Source: an uncultured Roseovarius sp. (GTDB taxonomy: Bacteria > Pseudomonadota > Alphaproteobacteria > Rhodobacterales > Rhodobacteraceae). Taken from it: a stretch of DNA of 10,197 bases. How positions within the stretch are numbered: the stretch's first letter is position 1; each line of letters starts with the position of its first letter. The position numbers were made by a program, and so were the translations under genes. Under the pieces are notes generated by a model. The model was not told the DNA's origin. It made no database searches and worked only from the letters and a program-made list of their open reading frames with translations. Below, one piece after another: positions 1 to 6,867 of the stretch. The DNA is taken from assembly GCA_934501475.1 (NCBI GenBank), contig CAKSUL010000060.1, positions 1-10,197 on the forward strand. The letters are read 5' to 3'.

Positions 1-1408
1 CGCCTATCACCTGCCCGATATGCGCATCACCTCGCACCGGTTGCGCACCAACCGCCAGAGCGCCACCGCCTTTCGCGGCTTTGGCGGCCCGCAGGGCGTG
101 ATCGGCATCGAGCGGGTGATGGACCATATCGCCCATGACCTGGGTCTTGACCCGGTCGCCGTGCGGCGGCTGAACTACTACGGCGAGATGGCGCAGGGGG
201 GGCTGTCTGCCCCCCCACGGCGGATTTTGAAGGAAAATCCGCCATCCCCCCCCGAGGATATTTCCGGCAAGAAGAAGCCACAGGTGACGCTTTATGGGCA
301 GCGCGTGGAGGATTTCATCCTGCACGGGATGAGCGAGGCGCTGCTGGAGTCATGCGATTATGCGGCGCGCCGGGCAGCGGTGGCGCAATGGAACAGCCAG
401 TCGCCGGTGTTGAAGAAGGGGATCGCGTTCAGCCCGGTGAAATTCGGGATTTCGTTCACGCTGACCCATCTCAATCAGGCGGGCGCGCTGGTGCATGTCT
501 ATGCCGATGGCTCGATCCAGTTGAACCATGGCGGCACCGAGATGGGCCAGGGCCTGTTTCAGAAGGTGGCGCAGGTCGCGGCAAGCTGTTTCGGGGTAGA
601 GATGGAGGCGATCCGCATCACCGCCACGGATACCGGCAAGGTGCCCAACACCTCGGCCACGGCGGCGTCGTCGGGCAGCGATCTGAACGGGATGGCGGTC
701 AAGGCGGCCTGCGATACCATACGCAAGCGGCTGGAGGGTTTTCTTGCAATTTTCTTCGGGGTTGGCGAGGAGGAGGTGATCTTTGAGGCGGGGCAGGTTC
801 ATGTCGCGGATCGGGTGCTGGGGTTTGCCGAGGTGGCGCAGATGGCCCATGAGAACCGGATCAGCCTGTCGGCCACCGGGTTCTATCGCACGCCGCAGTT
901 GAACTGGGACCGGATCAGCGGGCGGGGGCGGCCGTTTTTCTATTTCGCCTATGGCGCGGCGGTGACCGAGGTGGTGCTCGACACGCTGACCGGCGAGAAC
1001 CGCATCCTGCGCGTCGATATCCTGCATGATGTCGGGCGCAGCCTGAACCCGGCGCTGGATATCGGGCAGATCGAGGGCGGCTATGTGCAGGGCGCGGGCT
1101 GGCTGACCTGTGAGGAGCTGGTGTGGGACGAGGCCGGGCGGCTGCGCACCCATGCGCCCTCGACCTACAAGATCCCGGCCTGTGGCGACCGCCCGGATGT
1201 GTTCAACGTGACGCTGTGGGACGGCGAAAACCGGCAGGACACGATCTATCGCTCAAAGGCGGTGGGTGAGCCGCCCCTGATGCTGGGAATTTCGGCGTTT
1301 CTGGCGCTGAGCGATGCGGTGGCGGCCTGTGGCCCAGGCTATCCCGCGCTGGATGCGCCCGCCACGCCCGAGCGGCTGCTGAGCGCGATCCGGGCGGCGC
1401 GCGCATGA
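1..1408 (+). CDS. xdhB: Xanthine dehydrogenase molybdopterin-binding subunit, 5' partial
   Basis: C-terminal part of the large subunit of bacterial xanthine dehydrogenase (XdhAB), which hydroxylates hypoxanthine to xanthine and xanthine to urate in the cytoplasm. The frame is open to the left edge (codons from base 2 read AYHLPD before the first ATG at 20), so that ATG is internal and the gene is cut. Counting from it, visible family motifs are AFRGFGGPQG (17-26, with the Arg equivalent to bovine Arg880), KFGISFT (141-147), HGGTEMGQGL (170-179, cofactor contact), TSATAASSGSDLNG (211-224), GFYRTP (287-292), DVGRSLNPALDIGQIEGG (337-354) and SKAVGEPPLMLG (412-423), whose Glu417 matches catalytic Glu1261 of the bovine enzyme. 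The C terminus is intact. An extra segment of about 30 residues (about 57-87) between LNYYG and VTLYGQRVED is encoded by a palindromic repeat. The stop overlaps xdhC by four bases. The family assignment is very secure. Confidence 0.97.
   Translation, partial: AYHLPDMRITSHRLRTNRQSATAFRGFGGPQGVIGIERVMDHIAHDLGLDPVAVRRLNYYGEMAQGGLSAPPRRILKENPPSPPEDISGKKKPQVTLYGQRVEDFILHGMSEALLESCDYAARRAAVAQWNSQSPVLKKGIAFSPVKFGISFTLTHLNQAGALVHVYADGSIQLNHGGTEMGQGLFQKVAQVAASCFGVEMEAIRITATDTGKVPNTSATAASSGSDLNGMAVKAACDTIRKRLEGFLAIFFGVGEEEVIFEAGQVHVADRVLGFAEVAQMAHENRISLSATGFYRTPQLNWDRISGRGRPFFYFAYGAAVTEVVLDTLTGENRILRVDILHDVGRSLNPALDIGQIEGGYVQGAGWLTCEELVWDEAGRLRTHAPSTYKIPACGDRPDVFNVTLWDGENRQDTIYRSKAVGEPPLMLGISAFLALSDAVAACGPGYPALDAPATPERLLSAIRAARA
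196..278 (+). repeat. REP-like double-palindrome element embedded in frame in xdhB
   Basis: A composite repeat inside the coding sequence. A G7 tract (196-202) opens an 8-bp perfect stem, 196-203 with 209-216, with loop TGTCT. Next comes a 10-bp perfect stem, GGCGGATTTT (219-228) with AAAATCCGCC (234-243), with loop GAAGG. A C8 tract (246-253) follows, then GAGGATATTT (254-263) and GGCAAGAAGAAG (266-277). The last part resembles 3688-3709 in this window (GAGTATTTT, GCAAAGAAGAAG). From memory, this GAG-TATTTT-GCAA-AGAAGAAG core is common between genes in Rhodobacteraceae. Its low-complexity translation (about residues 59-86 from the ATG at 20, with runs such as SAPPRR and NPPSPP) lies where other xanthine dehydrogenases have a short loop. 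The stems are directly visible; calling it a dispersed element is inference. Confidence 0.75.
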
Positions 1409-2160
1409 GCGCGATCTTTGTCGAGATCACCGCCACGCGCGGATCCACCCCGCGCGATACCGGCACCGCGATGAAGGTCACGGCGCGCGCAACCCATGGC
1501 ACGATCGGCGGCGGCGCGCTGGAGCTTGCGGCGATCACGCGCGCCCGCGCCATCCTGGCCACGGGCGCGCCGGAGGAGACGCGCAGCTACCCGCTGGGCC
1601 CCGGCCTGGGGCAATGCTGCGGCGGGGCGGTGACGCTGCGCTTTACCCGCGACAGGTGCCCGATCGACATCGAGCGCTTTCATGTCCACGCCTTGCAATC
1701 ACACCGCCCGCATCCCGGCTTTCTCTGGCTCTGGGGCGCGGGGCATGTGGGGCGCGCCGTGGTGCGGGCCTGCCCGCCGCAAGCGTTCAGGATCACCTGG
1801 GTGGACAGCAGCGCCGAGCGATTTCCGGCGCAGGTGGGCGCGCATGTCGAGACCATTCCCGCCGCGGACATGGCGCGCCTTGCCGCGCGCGCGCCAAGAT
1901 ACGCGCATCATCTGATCTTTACCTACAGCCACGAGATCGACCTCGCGCTCTGCGCCGCACTTCTGGAGCGCGGATTTGCCTCCTGCGGGCTGATCGGATC
2001 GGCGACGAAATGGGCGCGTTTCACGCGGCGTCTGGTCGCGGCAGGGCTTGACCCCGGGCGGATCACCTGCCCCATTGGCGACAAGAACTTGGGCAAACAC
2101 CCCGAGGCCATTGCACAAGGCACCGTCGCGGCGCTGCTGCACAAGAGGATACCCGCATGA
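1405..2160 (+). CDS. xdhC: Xanthine dehydrogenase accessory protein XdhC (molybdenum-cofactor chaperone)
   Basis: A 251-residue cytoplasmic chaperone. In R. capsulatus, XdhC binds molybdopterin cofactor, supports its sulfuration and delivers it to XdhB; it is not part of the final enzyme. Visible motifs are RGSTPRD (12-18), GTIGGGALE (32-40), GPGLGQCCGG (65-74, with the Cys pair typical of the family), a Rossmann-type GAGHVGRA (111-118), TYSHEIDL (173-180), GLIGSATKWARF (195-206) and TCPIGDKNLGKHPEAIA (221-237). The ATG overlaps the xdhB stop (ATGA, 1405-1408), and I see no better start upstream in frame. The protein begins almost directly at the conserved VEITATRGSTPR block, so it seems to lack the short N-terminal helix that many homologues carry before it. 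The 3' end overlaps the ABC ATPase start by four bases. Operon position and motifs together make the call firm. Confidence 0.95.
   Translation: MSAIFVEITATRGSTPRDTGTAMKVTARATHGTIGGGALELAAITRARAILATGAPEETRSYPLGPGLGQCCGGAVTLRFTRDRCPIDIERFHVHALQSHRPHPGFLWLWGAGHVGRAVVRACPPQAFRITWVDSSAERFPAQVGAHVETIPAADMARLAARAPRYAHHLIFTYSHEIDLALCAALLERGFASCGLIGSATKWARFTRRLVAAGLDPGRITCPIGDKNLGKHPEAIAQGTVAALLHKRIPA
2144..2149 (+). promoter_or_regulatory. Ribosome-binding site for the ABC ATPase gene
   Basis: AGAGGA lies 7 bases before the ATG at 2157, inside the end of xdhC. Together with the ATGA overlap it supports 2157 as the start and implies translational coupling between xdhC and the transporter. Confidence 0.6.
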
Positions 2161-3674
2161 GCACGCCATTGCTGAGCATCCGAGGCCTGACCAAGGCCTA
2201 TCCCGGTGTTGTCGCCAATGACGATGTGTCCTTTGATATCCGCCCCGGCGAGGTTCACGCCCTGCTGGGCGAGAACGGTGCGGGAAAATCGACGCTGGTC
2301 AAGATGATCTATGGGTTGGTGAAACCCGACAGCGGCACCATGATGCTGCATGGCGCGCCCTATGCCCCGTCCGAGCCGCGCGCGGCGCGCGCCGCCGGCG
2401 TGGCGATGGTGTTTCAGCATTTTTCGCTGTTCAATGCGTTGAACGTGGCTGAAAACGTCGCGCTTGGCATGGAGAACCCGCCGGCGCAGCGCCACCTTGC
2501 CGCGCGGATCAGGGATGTTTCCGCGACCTACGGGCTTCCGCTGGATCCGGGCCGGATCGTGGGCGATCTGTCGGCGGGCGAGCGTCAGCGGGTCGAGATC
2601 ATCCGCTGTCTGTTGCAGGGCCCGCGCCTGTTGATCATGGACGAACCGACCAGCGTGCTGACCCCGCAGGAAGTGGATATCCTGTTTCGCACCCTGCGCA
2701 AGCTGACCGCCGAGGGGGTGGCGATCCTTTATATCAGTCACAAGCTGGAGGAGATCCGCACCCTGTGCGATCACGCGACGATCCTGCGGCTGGGGCGCAA
2801 TGTCGGCACCTGTGTTCCCTCTGAGACCACGGCGCGGGAAATGGCGGAACTGATGGTCGGCAGCGCCTTTGCCGCGCCCAGCAGTGCGGCGCATGAACTG
2901 GGCGATGTGGCGCTGGAATTATGCGATCTGTCGGTGCCCTCGCCCTCGGCCTTCGGCACCTCGCTGAAGGGGGTCAGCCTGTCGGTGCGGCGCGGCGAGA
3001 TTCTGGGCATCGGCGGCGTTGCAGGCAACGGCCAGGATGAGTTGCTGAGCGCGCTTTCGGGCGAGGTGCGCAGCGCGCCTGAGGCGCTGCGCTTCATGGG
3101 GCGCGCGATTGGCGCGACGGGGCCGGTTGCGCGGCGCGAAATGGGTCTGCTGAGCGCGCCCGAGGAACGGCTGGGCCATGCCGCCGCCCCGGATATGAGC
3201 CTGACCGAAAATGCCCTGCTGACCGGGGCGCAGCGCGAGGACCTGATGCGGCGCGGCTTTCTGAAATGGGCGGACGCACGCGATTTTGCGCAGCGTATCA
3301 TCAGCGCCTTTGATGTGCGCACGCCGGGGCCCGATGTGGCGGCGCGCGCCCTGTCGGGGGGGAATTTGCAGAAATTCGTCATCGGGCGCGAAGTGTTGCA
3401 GCGCCCCGAGGTCCTGGTGGTCAATCAGCCCACATGGGGCGTCGATGCCGCCGCCGCCGCCGCGATCCGCCAGGCGCTGCTGGACCTGGCGGCGCGGGGC
3501 AGCGCGGTGATCTGCATCAGTCAGGACCTGGATGAGTTGATGGAAATCTCCGACCGGTTCGCGGCGTTGAACGAGGGGCGGCTCTCGGATATCCGCGACA
3601 CCAAGGCGGTGAGCGTCGAGGAGATCGGCTTGATGATGGGGGGCGCGCATGATCTGGAGGAGGCCCATGTCTAG
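2157..3674 (+). CDS. BMP-type (nucleoside/purine) ABC importer, tandem ATP-binding protein
   Basis: A 505-residue ATPase with two nucleotide-binding halves on one chain, as in RbsA and B. subtilis NupO (YufO). It powers import from the cytoplasmic face of the inner membrane. The first half is complete: Walker A GENGAGKST (38-46), Q-loop FQHFSLF (86-92), signature LSAGERQRVE (138-147), Walker B LLIMDEPTSVLTP (158-170) and switch His in YISHKLEE (192-199). The second half is degenerate: GVAGNGQDELL (287-297) lacks the GKS/T lysine, Walker B reads VLVVNQPTWGVD (419-430) with Gln in place of catalytic Glu, and the switch position reads ISQDLDE (454-460). It does keep the signature LSGGNLQKF (399-407). 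This asymmetry is normal for the family. The gene sits between xdhC and two matching permeases, so a purine substrate is likely; the exact substrate cannot be read from the sequence. Confidence 0.95.
   Translation: MSTPLLSIRGLTKAYPGVVANDDVSFDIRPGEVHALLGENGAGKSTLVKMIYGLVKPDSGTMMLHGAPYAPSEPRAARAAGVAMVFQHFSLFNALNVAENVALGMENPPAQRHLAARIRDVSATYGLPLDPGRIVGDLSAGERQRVEIIRCLLQGPRLLIMDEPTSVLTPQEVDILFRTLRKLTAEGVAILYISHKLEEIRTLCDHATILRLGRNVGTCVPSETTAREMAELMVGSAFAAPSSAAHELGDVALELCDLSVPSPSAFGTSLKGVSLSVRRGEILGIGGVAGNGQDELLSALSGEVRSAPEALRFMGRAIGATGPVARREMGLLSAPEERLGHAAAPDMSLTENALLTGAQREDLMRRGFLKWADARDFAQRIISAFDVRTPGPDVAARALSGGNLQKFVIGREVLQRPEVLVVNQPTWGVDAAAAAAIRQALLDLAARGSAVICISQDLDELMEISDRFAALNEGRLSDIRDTKAVSVEEIGLMMGGAHDLEEAHV
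3656..3663 (+). promoter_or_regulatory. Strong Shine-Dalgarno not followed by an annotated gene
   Basis: GGAGGAGG at the very end of the ATPase gene is the best-looking ribosome-binding site in the operon. It is placed for the ATG at 3667, which opens only a 21-codon frame. The permease ATG at 3726 is about 60 bases further on, too far to use it directly. Confidence 0.55.
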
Positions 3675-3732
3675 GCCGTTGCTATTTGAGTATTTTCGCA
3701 AAGAAGAAGGCCGGGGGGCTGACGGATGCTGA
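3667..3732 (+). CDS. Possible 21-residue leader/coupling peptide between ATPase and permease genes
   Basis: A mini-ORF encoding MSRPLLFEYFRKEEGRGADG plus a final Cys. It has a strong Shine-Dalgarno (GGAGGAGG, 3656-3663). Its ATG overlaps the ATPase stop (TAG at 3672-3674), and its TGA (3730-3732) overlaps the permease start (ATG at 3726). It spans the GAGTATTTTCGCAAAGAAGAAG repeat, which supplies the FEYFRKEEG stretch. No function is recognised. Translation could carry ribosomes across the repeat into the permease gene; equally, the frame may be a chance product of the repeat landing behind an old ribosome-binding site. There is no direct evidence that it is expressed. Confidence 0.25.
   Translation: MSRPLLFEYFRKEEGRGADGC
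3688..3710 (+). repeat. GAGTATTTT/GCAAAGAAGAAG repeat core
   Basis: The sequence GAGTATTTTCGCAAAGAAGA followed by AGG lies in the gap between the ATPase and the first permease, with a G6 tract just after it (3713-3718). It shares the GAG-AT-TTT-GCAA-GAAGAAG pattern with 254-277 inside xdhB. I associate this core with short dispersed intergenic repeats in Rhodobacteraceae; that link is from memory and was not searched here. Confidence 0.6.
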
Positions 3733-4808
3733 GGCTGGAAAAGCGGCCACAGCCTTCGGTGATCTGGACATGGCTCACGCCGCTGGTGGCGGTCTGTGTG
3801 ACGATGCTGGCGGGGGGGGCGTTGTTTGCCGGGCTGGGCAAGGACCCGGTGGTGGCGATCACGACGATCTTCTGGGAGCCGCTGTTTGGCGAGTTCGCCG
3901 ATCAGGACCGGCTGCAATTGCTGATCAAGGGCGCGCCGCTGATCCTGATCGCGATCGGGCTGAGCCTGGGATTTCGCGCCGGGATCTGGAATATCGGGGC
4001 CGAGGGGCAGTATATCATCGGCGCGCTGTGCGGTGCGGGGGTGGCGCTGGCGTTCTACCCGATGGAAAGCGCGGTGATCTTTCCGTTGATGGTGGTGGCG
4101 GGGGCATTCGGCGGCTGGGTCTGGGCGATGATACCGGGGCTGTTGAAGGTGCGTTTTGGCACCAACGAGATCCTGGTGTCGCTGATGCTGGTCTATGTGG
4201 CAGAGCAGCTGTTGGTCGGTATGTCATTGGGGTTGATGAAGAATCCCGAAGGGTTCGGGTTTCCGGGCAGCCGCAATCTTCAGCATTATGCATCGGCGCA
4301 TAATGGCGAGGTGATCGCCGGGACCGGGATGCATCTGGGCGTGGTGGCGGCGTTCATCGCGGTGATTTTCGCCTATATCCTGCTGAACCGGCATATCCTG
4401 GGCTTTCACATCCGCCTCAGCGGGCAGGCGCCGCGCGCGGCGCGATTTGCCGGGGTCAATCCGGCGCGGCTGATCCTGTTCTGTCTGGGCACCTCCGGCG
4501 CGTTGGCCGGGCTGGCGGGCATGTTCGAGGTGACCGGGCCCGCCGGGCAGGTCAGCATTGATTTCAATGTCGGCTATGGGTTCACCGCCATCATCGTGGC
4601 GTTTCTGGGCCGGCTGCATCCGGTCGGCATCCTGTTGGCGGGGTTACTGATGGCGCTGACCTATATCGGCGGCGAGATCGCGCAGGGCAATCTGGGCCTG
4701 CCCGCCGCCGCGATCCAGCTGTTCCAGGGGATGCTGCTGTTTTTCCTGCTGGCGGTGGATGTGCTGACCAATTTCCGGATCCGATGGGCCAGGACCGGGG
4801 TGGCGTGA
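3726..4808 (+). CDS. BMP-type ABC importer, inner-membrane permease 1
   Basis: A 360-residue BPD_transp_2-family (LivH/RbsC superfamily) permease, similar in type to B. subtilis NupP (YufP). The hallmark is GFRAGIWNIGAEGQYIIGA (82-100), the FRAG-x-NIG-EGQ block of nucleoside/BMP permeases. Hydrophobic segments lie near 14-36, 68-82, 96-112, 117-138, 147-167, 203-221, 249-266, 284-318 (probably two) and 328-349. LGFHIRLSGQAPRAARFAGV (225-244) fits the cytoplasmic loop that contacts the ATPase. The ATG at 3726 is chosen because the protein then begins MLRLEKRP with a short basic leader before the first membrane helix. The G-rich run 3713-3718 lies 7 bases upstream and is the only local ribosome-binding candidate. 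A TTG start at 3686 leads into a different frame that is only a shadow. The stop overlaps the next gene by one base. Confidence 0.93.
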   Translation: MLRLEKRPQPSVIWTWLTPLVAVCVTMLAGGALFAGLGKDPVVAITTIFWEPLFGEFADQDRLQLLIKGAPLILIAIGLSLGFRAGIWNIGAEGQYIIGALCGAGVALAFYPMESAVIFPLMVVAGAFGGWVWAMIPGLLKVRFGTNEILVSLMLVYVAEQLLVGMSLGLMKNPEGFGFPGSRNLQHYASAHNGEVIAGTGMHLGVVAAFIAVIFAYILLNRHILGFHIRLSGQAPRAARFAGVNPARLILFCLGTSGALAGLAGMFEVTGPAGQVSIDFNVGYGFTAIIVAFLGRLHPVGILLAGLLMALTYIGGEIAQGNLGLPAAAIQLFQGMLLFFLLAVDVLTNFRIRWARTGVA

Positions 4809-5728
4809 TGGATCTGAGTTCAATCAATCCGCTGTTGTTCCTGGCCTCGCTGATGGTGGCGGCCACGCCGATCCTGATCGCGGCCCTGGGGGAATTGGTG
4901 GTCGAGCGGGCGGGCGTGCTGAACCTCGGGGTCGAGGGGATGATGATCACCGGCGCGATCTTTGGCTTTGCGGTATCGGTCGAAACCGGATCCCCCGCGG
5001 TGGGGTTCGTCGCGGCGGCGATTGGCGGTGCGGCGCTGTCGGGGCTGTTTGCGCTGCTCACGCAGGTGGCGCTGGCCAATCAGGTGGCCTCGGGGCTGGC
5101 GCTGACGCTGTTCGGGCTGGGGCTGAGCGCGCTGCTCGGGCAGAGCTATGTCGGGGTGAAACCGCCCCCTACCCCCAGGCTGGACATTGCGGGGCTGAGC
5201 GATCTGCCCTTTGTCGGCCCGGTGCTGTTGTCGCATGATCTGATGGTCTATTTCGGCCTCGCGCTCACGCTCGCGGTCTGGGCCATGCTGAAATACAGCC
5301 GCGCGGGGCTGATCCTGCGCGCGGTGGGCGAAAACCACGATGCGGCCCATGCCCTTGGCTACAAGGTGGTGCGGGTGCGGATCATGGCGATCCTGTTCGG
5401 CGGGGCCTGCGCCGGGCTGGGCGGGGCCTATATCAGCCTGATCCGCGTGCCTCAATGGACCGAAGGCATGACTGCCGGTGCGGGCTGGATCGCGCTGGCG
5501 CTGGTGGTGTTTGCCAGCTGGAAGGCCGGGCGCGTCCTGCTGGGGGCCTATCTGTTCGGCGGGGTGACGGTGTTGCAGCTCAACCTTCAGGCCGCGGGGA
5601 TCGCAATTGGTGTGGAATATCTTTCCATGTCGCCGTATCTGATTACAATACTCGTGCTGGTGATCATGTCAGCCGACAAGAGCCGGGCACCGGCATCACT
5701 GGGACGGATCTTTCATGCCTCGCACTGA
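4808..5728 (+). CDS. BMP-type ABC importer, inner-membrane permease 2
   Basis: A 306-residue permease, the second half of the membrane channel and comparable to B. subtilis NupQ (YufQ). It is shorter than permease 1, as usual for this pair. Key features are GELVVERAGVLNLGVEGMM (28-46, the ERAGVLNLGVEGM block specific to this subfamily), LILRAVGENHDAAHALGY (168-185, the ATPase-contact loop with RAVGEN) and a glycine-rich GGACAGLGGAYISL (198-211). There are about eight to nine hydrophobic segments, including 7-27, 45-58, 64-89, 95-112, 143-161, 190-211, 224-237 and 272-288. The start is taken at ATG 4808, which forms a TGATG overlap with permease 1. An in-frame ATG at 4784 would add MGQDRGGV and overlap the upstream gene more, so it is less likely. 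Forty-seven bases separate it from the binding-protein gene. Confidence 0.94.
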   Translation: MDLSSINPLLFLASLMVAATPILIAALGELVVERAGVLNLGVEGMMITGAIFGFAVSVETGSPAVGFVAAAIGGAALSGLFALLTQVALANQVASGLALTLFGLGLSALLGQSYVGVKPPPTPRLDIAGLSDLPFVGPVLLSHDLMVYFGLALTLAVWAMLKYSRAGLILRAVGENHDAAHALGYKVVRVRIMAILFGGACAGLGGAYISLIRVPQWTEGMTAGAGWIALALVVFASWKAGRVLLGAYLFGGVTVLQLNLQAAGIAIGVEYLSMSPYLITILVLVIMSADKSRAPASLGRIFHASH

Positions 5729-5761
5729 GTGCGGTGCAGAGCAAATCGCAAAAACCACCAA

Positions 5762-5768
5762 GGGGGAG
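5762..5768 (+). promoter_or_regulatory. Ribosome-binding site for the BMP binding-protein gene
   Basis: GGGGGAG lies 7 bases before the ATG at 5776. It fixes the start that gives a clean signal peptide, rather than a long frame open upstream from 5455. Confidence 0.7.
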
Positions 5769-5775
5769 TAATTCC

Positions 5776-6849
5776 ATGAAATTGAGCGCAATTCTGACCA
5801 GTGCCGCGTTGGCGCTCGGGCTGGCCACGACCGCGATGGCCGAGGACAAGCTGAAGGTCGGCTTTGTCTATGTCGGCCCCGTCGGCGACGGCGGCTGGAC
5901 CTATGAGCACAATCAGGCCCGTCTGGCTGTCGAGGAACATTTCGGTGACAAGGTCGAAACCGTCTATGTCGAGAGCGTCGCCGAAGGCCCCGACAGCGAG
6001 CGGGTGATGACGCAGATGGCGCGTCAGGGTGCGGGCATGATCTTTACCACCTCGTTCGGCTACATGAATCCCACGATGAACGTCGCGGCCAAGTTCCCGA
6101 ACGTGAAGTTCGAGCACGCCACCGGCTATCGCACGGCCGAGAATGTCTCGGTCTATTCCGCCCGCTTCTATGAGGGGCGCGCGGTGCAGGGCACCATCGC
6201 CGGGCGCATGACTAAATCCAACATCATCGGCTATATCGGCTCGGTTCCCATCCCCGAGGTGATCCGCGGCATCAACTCCGCCTATATCCACGCCAAGAAG
6301 GTCAACCCGGACGTGGAATTCAAGATCGTCTGGGTGTTTGACTGGTTCGACCCCGCCAAGGAGGCCGACGCGGCCAAGGTCCTGATCGAACAGGGCGCGG
6401 ACGTGATCCTGCAGCACACCGATTCAACCGCCCCCCTGGCCGCCGCCGAGGCAGCGGGCAACGTGATCGGTTTCGGTCAGGCGTCGGACATGGCCGAATA
6501 CAAGGACGGCCCGCGCGTCAGTTCCATCATCGACAACTGGGCCCCCTATTACATCGAGCGCGTGCAGGCGGTGCTGGATGGCACATGGGCCACCTCGGAT
6601 ACATGGGGCGGGATCGGTTCGGGCATGGTGGGTATCGGTGAATTCACCGATCGCATTCCCGAGGATGTGCAGGCCGAGGCCAAGGCGCTGATCGCCGAGA
6701 TCGCATCGGGCGCTTACCATCCCTTTACCGGACCGATCAACAAGCAGGACGGCACAGCCTGGCTGGCCGAAGGCGAAACCGCCGATGATGGCACCCTTCT
6801 GGGCATGGATTTCTATGTCGAGGGCCTGACTGCGGAAATTCCGAAATAA
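5776..6849 (+). CDS. BMP-family ABC transporter periplasmic substrate-binding protein
   Basis: A 357-residue solute receptor of the BMP family (PF02608; relatives include Treponema PnrA/TmpC, which binds purine nucleosides, and B. subtilis NupN). A Sec signal peptide is clear: basic MK, hydrophobic core SAILTSAALALGLATT and an AMA site, predicting cleavage after residue 22. There is no lipobox cysteine, so the mature protein should be free in the periplasm. Family blocks are KVGFVYVGPVGDGGWTYEHN (27-46), GAGMIFTTSFGYMNP (85-99), FYEGRAVQGTIAGRMTK (131-147), IGYIGSVPIPEVIRGINS (151-168), DVILQHTDSTAPL (209-221), IGFGQASDM (231-239) and YHPFTGPI (314-321). Its position after the ATPase and permeases and beside xdhBC suggests a purine base or nucleoside ligand. 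Codon use looks more biased than in the permease genes, as expected if this component is made in excess. It is the last gene before the operon terminator. Confidence 0.94.
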   Translation: MKLSAILTSAALALGLATTAMAEDKLKVGFVYVGPVGDGGWTYEHNQARLAVEEHFGDKVETVYVESVAEGPDSERVMTQMARQGAGMIFTTSFGYMNPTMNVAAKFPNVKFEHATGYRTAENVSVYSARFYEGRAVQGTIAGRMTKSNIIGYIGSVPIPEVIRGINSAYIHAKKVNPDVEFKIVWVFDWFDPAKEADAAKVLIEQGADVILQHTDSTAPLAAAEAAGNVIGFGQASDMAEYKDGPRVSSIIDNWAPYYIERVQAVLDGTWATSDTWGGIGSGMVGIGEFTDRIPEDVQAEAKALIAEIASGAYHPFTGPINKQDGTAWLAEGETADDGTLLGMDFYVEGLTAEIPK

Positions 6850-6867
6850 GCGGCTGGATATTGCAAG

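Noticed and set aside
350..1153. Long minus-strand open frame opposite xdhB
   Set aside because: A mirror frame of a high-GC gene; its translation is low-complexity and Arg/His-rich with no family motif, while the + strand carries xanthine dehydrogenase motifs throughout.
1923..3917. Long minus-strand open frames opposite xdhC and the ATPase gene
   Set aside because: Shadows of clear + strand genes; no recognisable domains, and they run across gene junctions.
3686..4303. TTG-initiated + frame overlapping permease 1
   Set aside because: Its translation is glycine-rich and non-hydrophobic, whereas the 3726 frame gives a textbook permease with the FRAG-NIG-EGQ block.
4784..4807. Earlier ATG for permease 2
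   Set aside because: In frame, but it adds only eight residues deep inside permease 1; the TGATG overlap at 4806-4810 is the usual coupling geometry.
5455..5775. Upstream extension of the binding-protein frame
   Set aside because: It would bury the signal peptide and overlap permease 2 by over 270 bases; the GGGGGAG site and clean signal sequence place the start at 5776.
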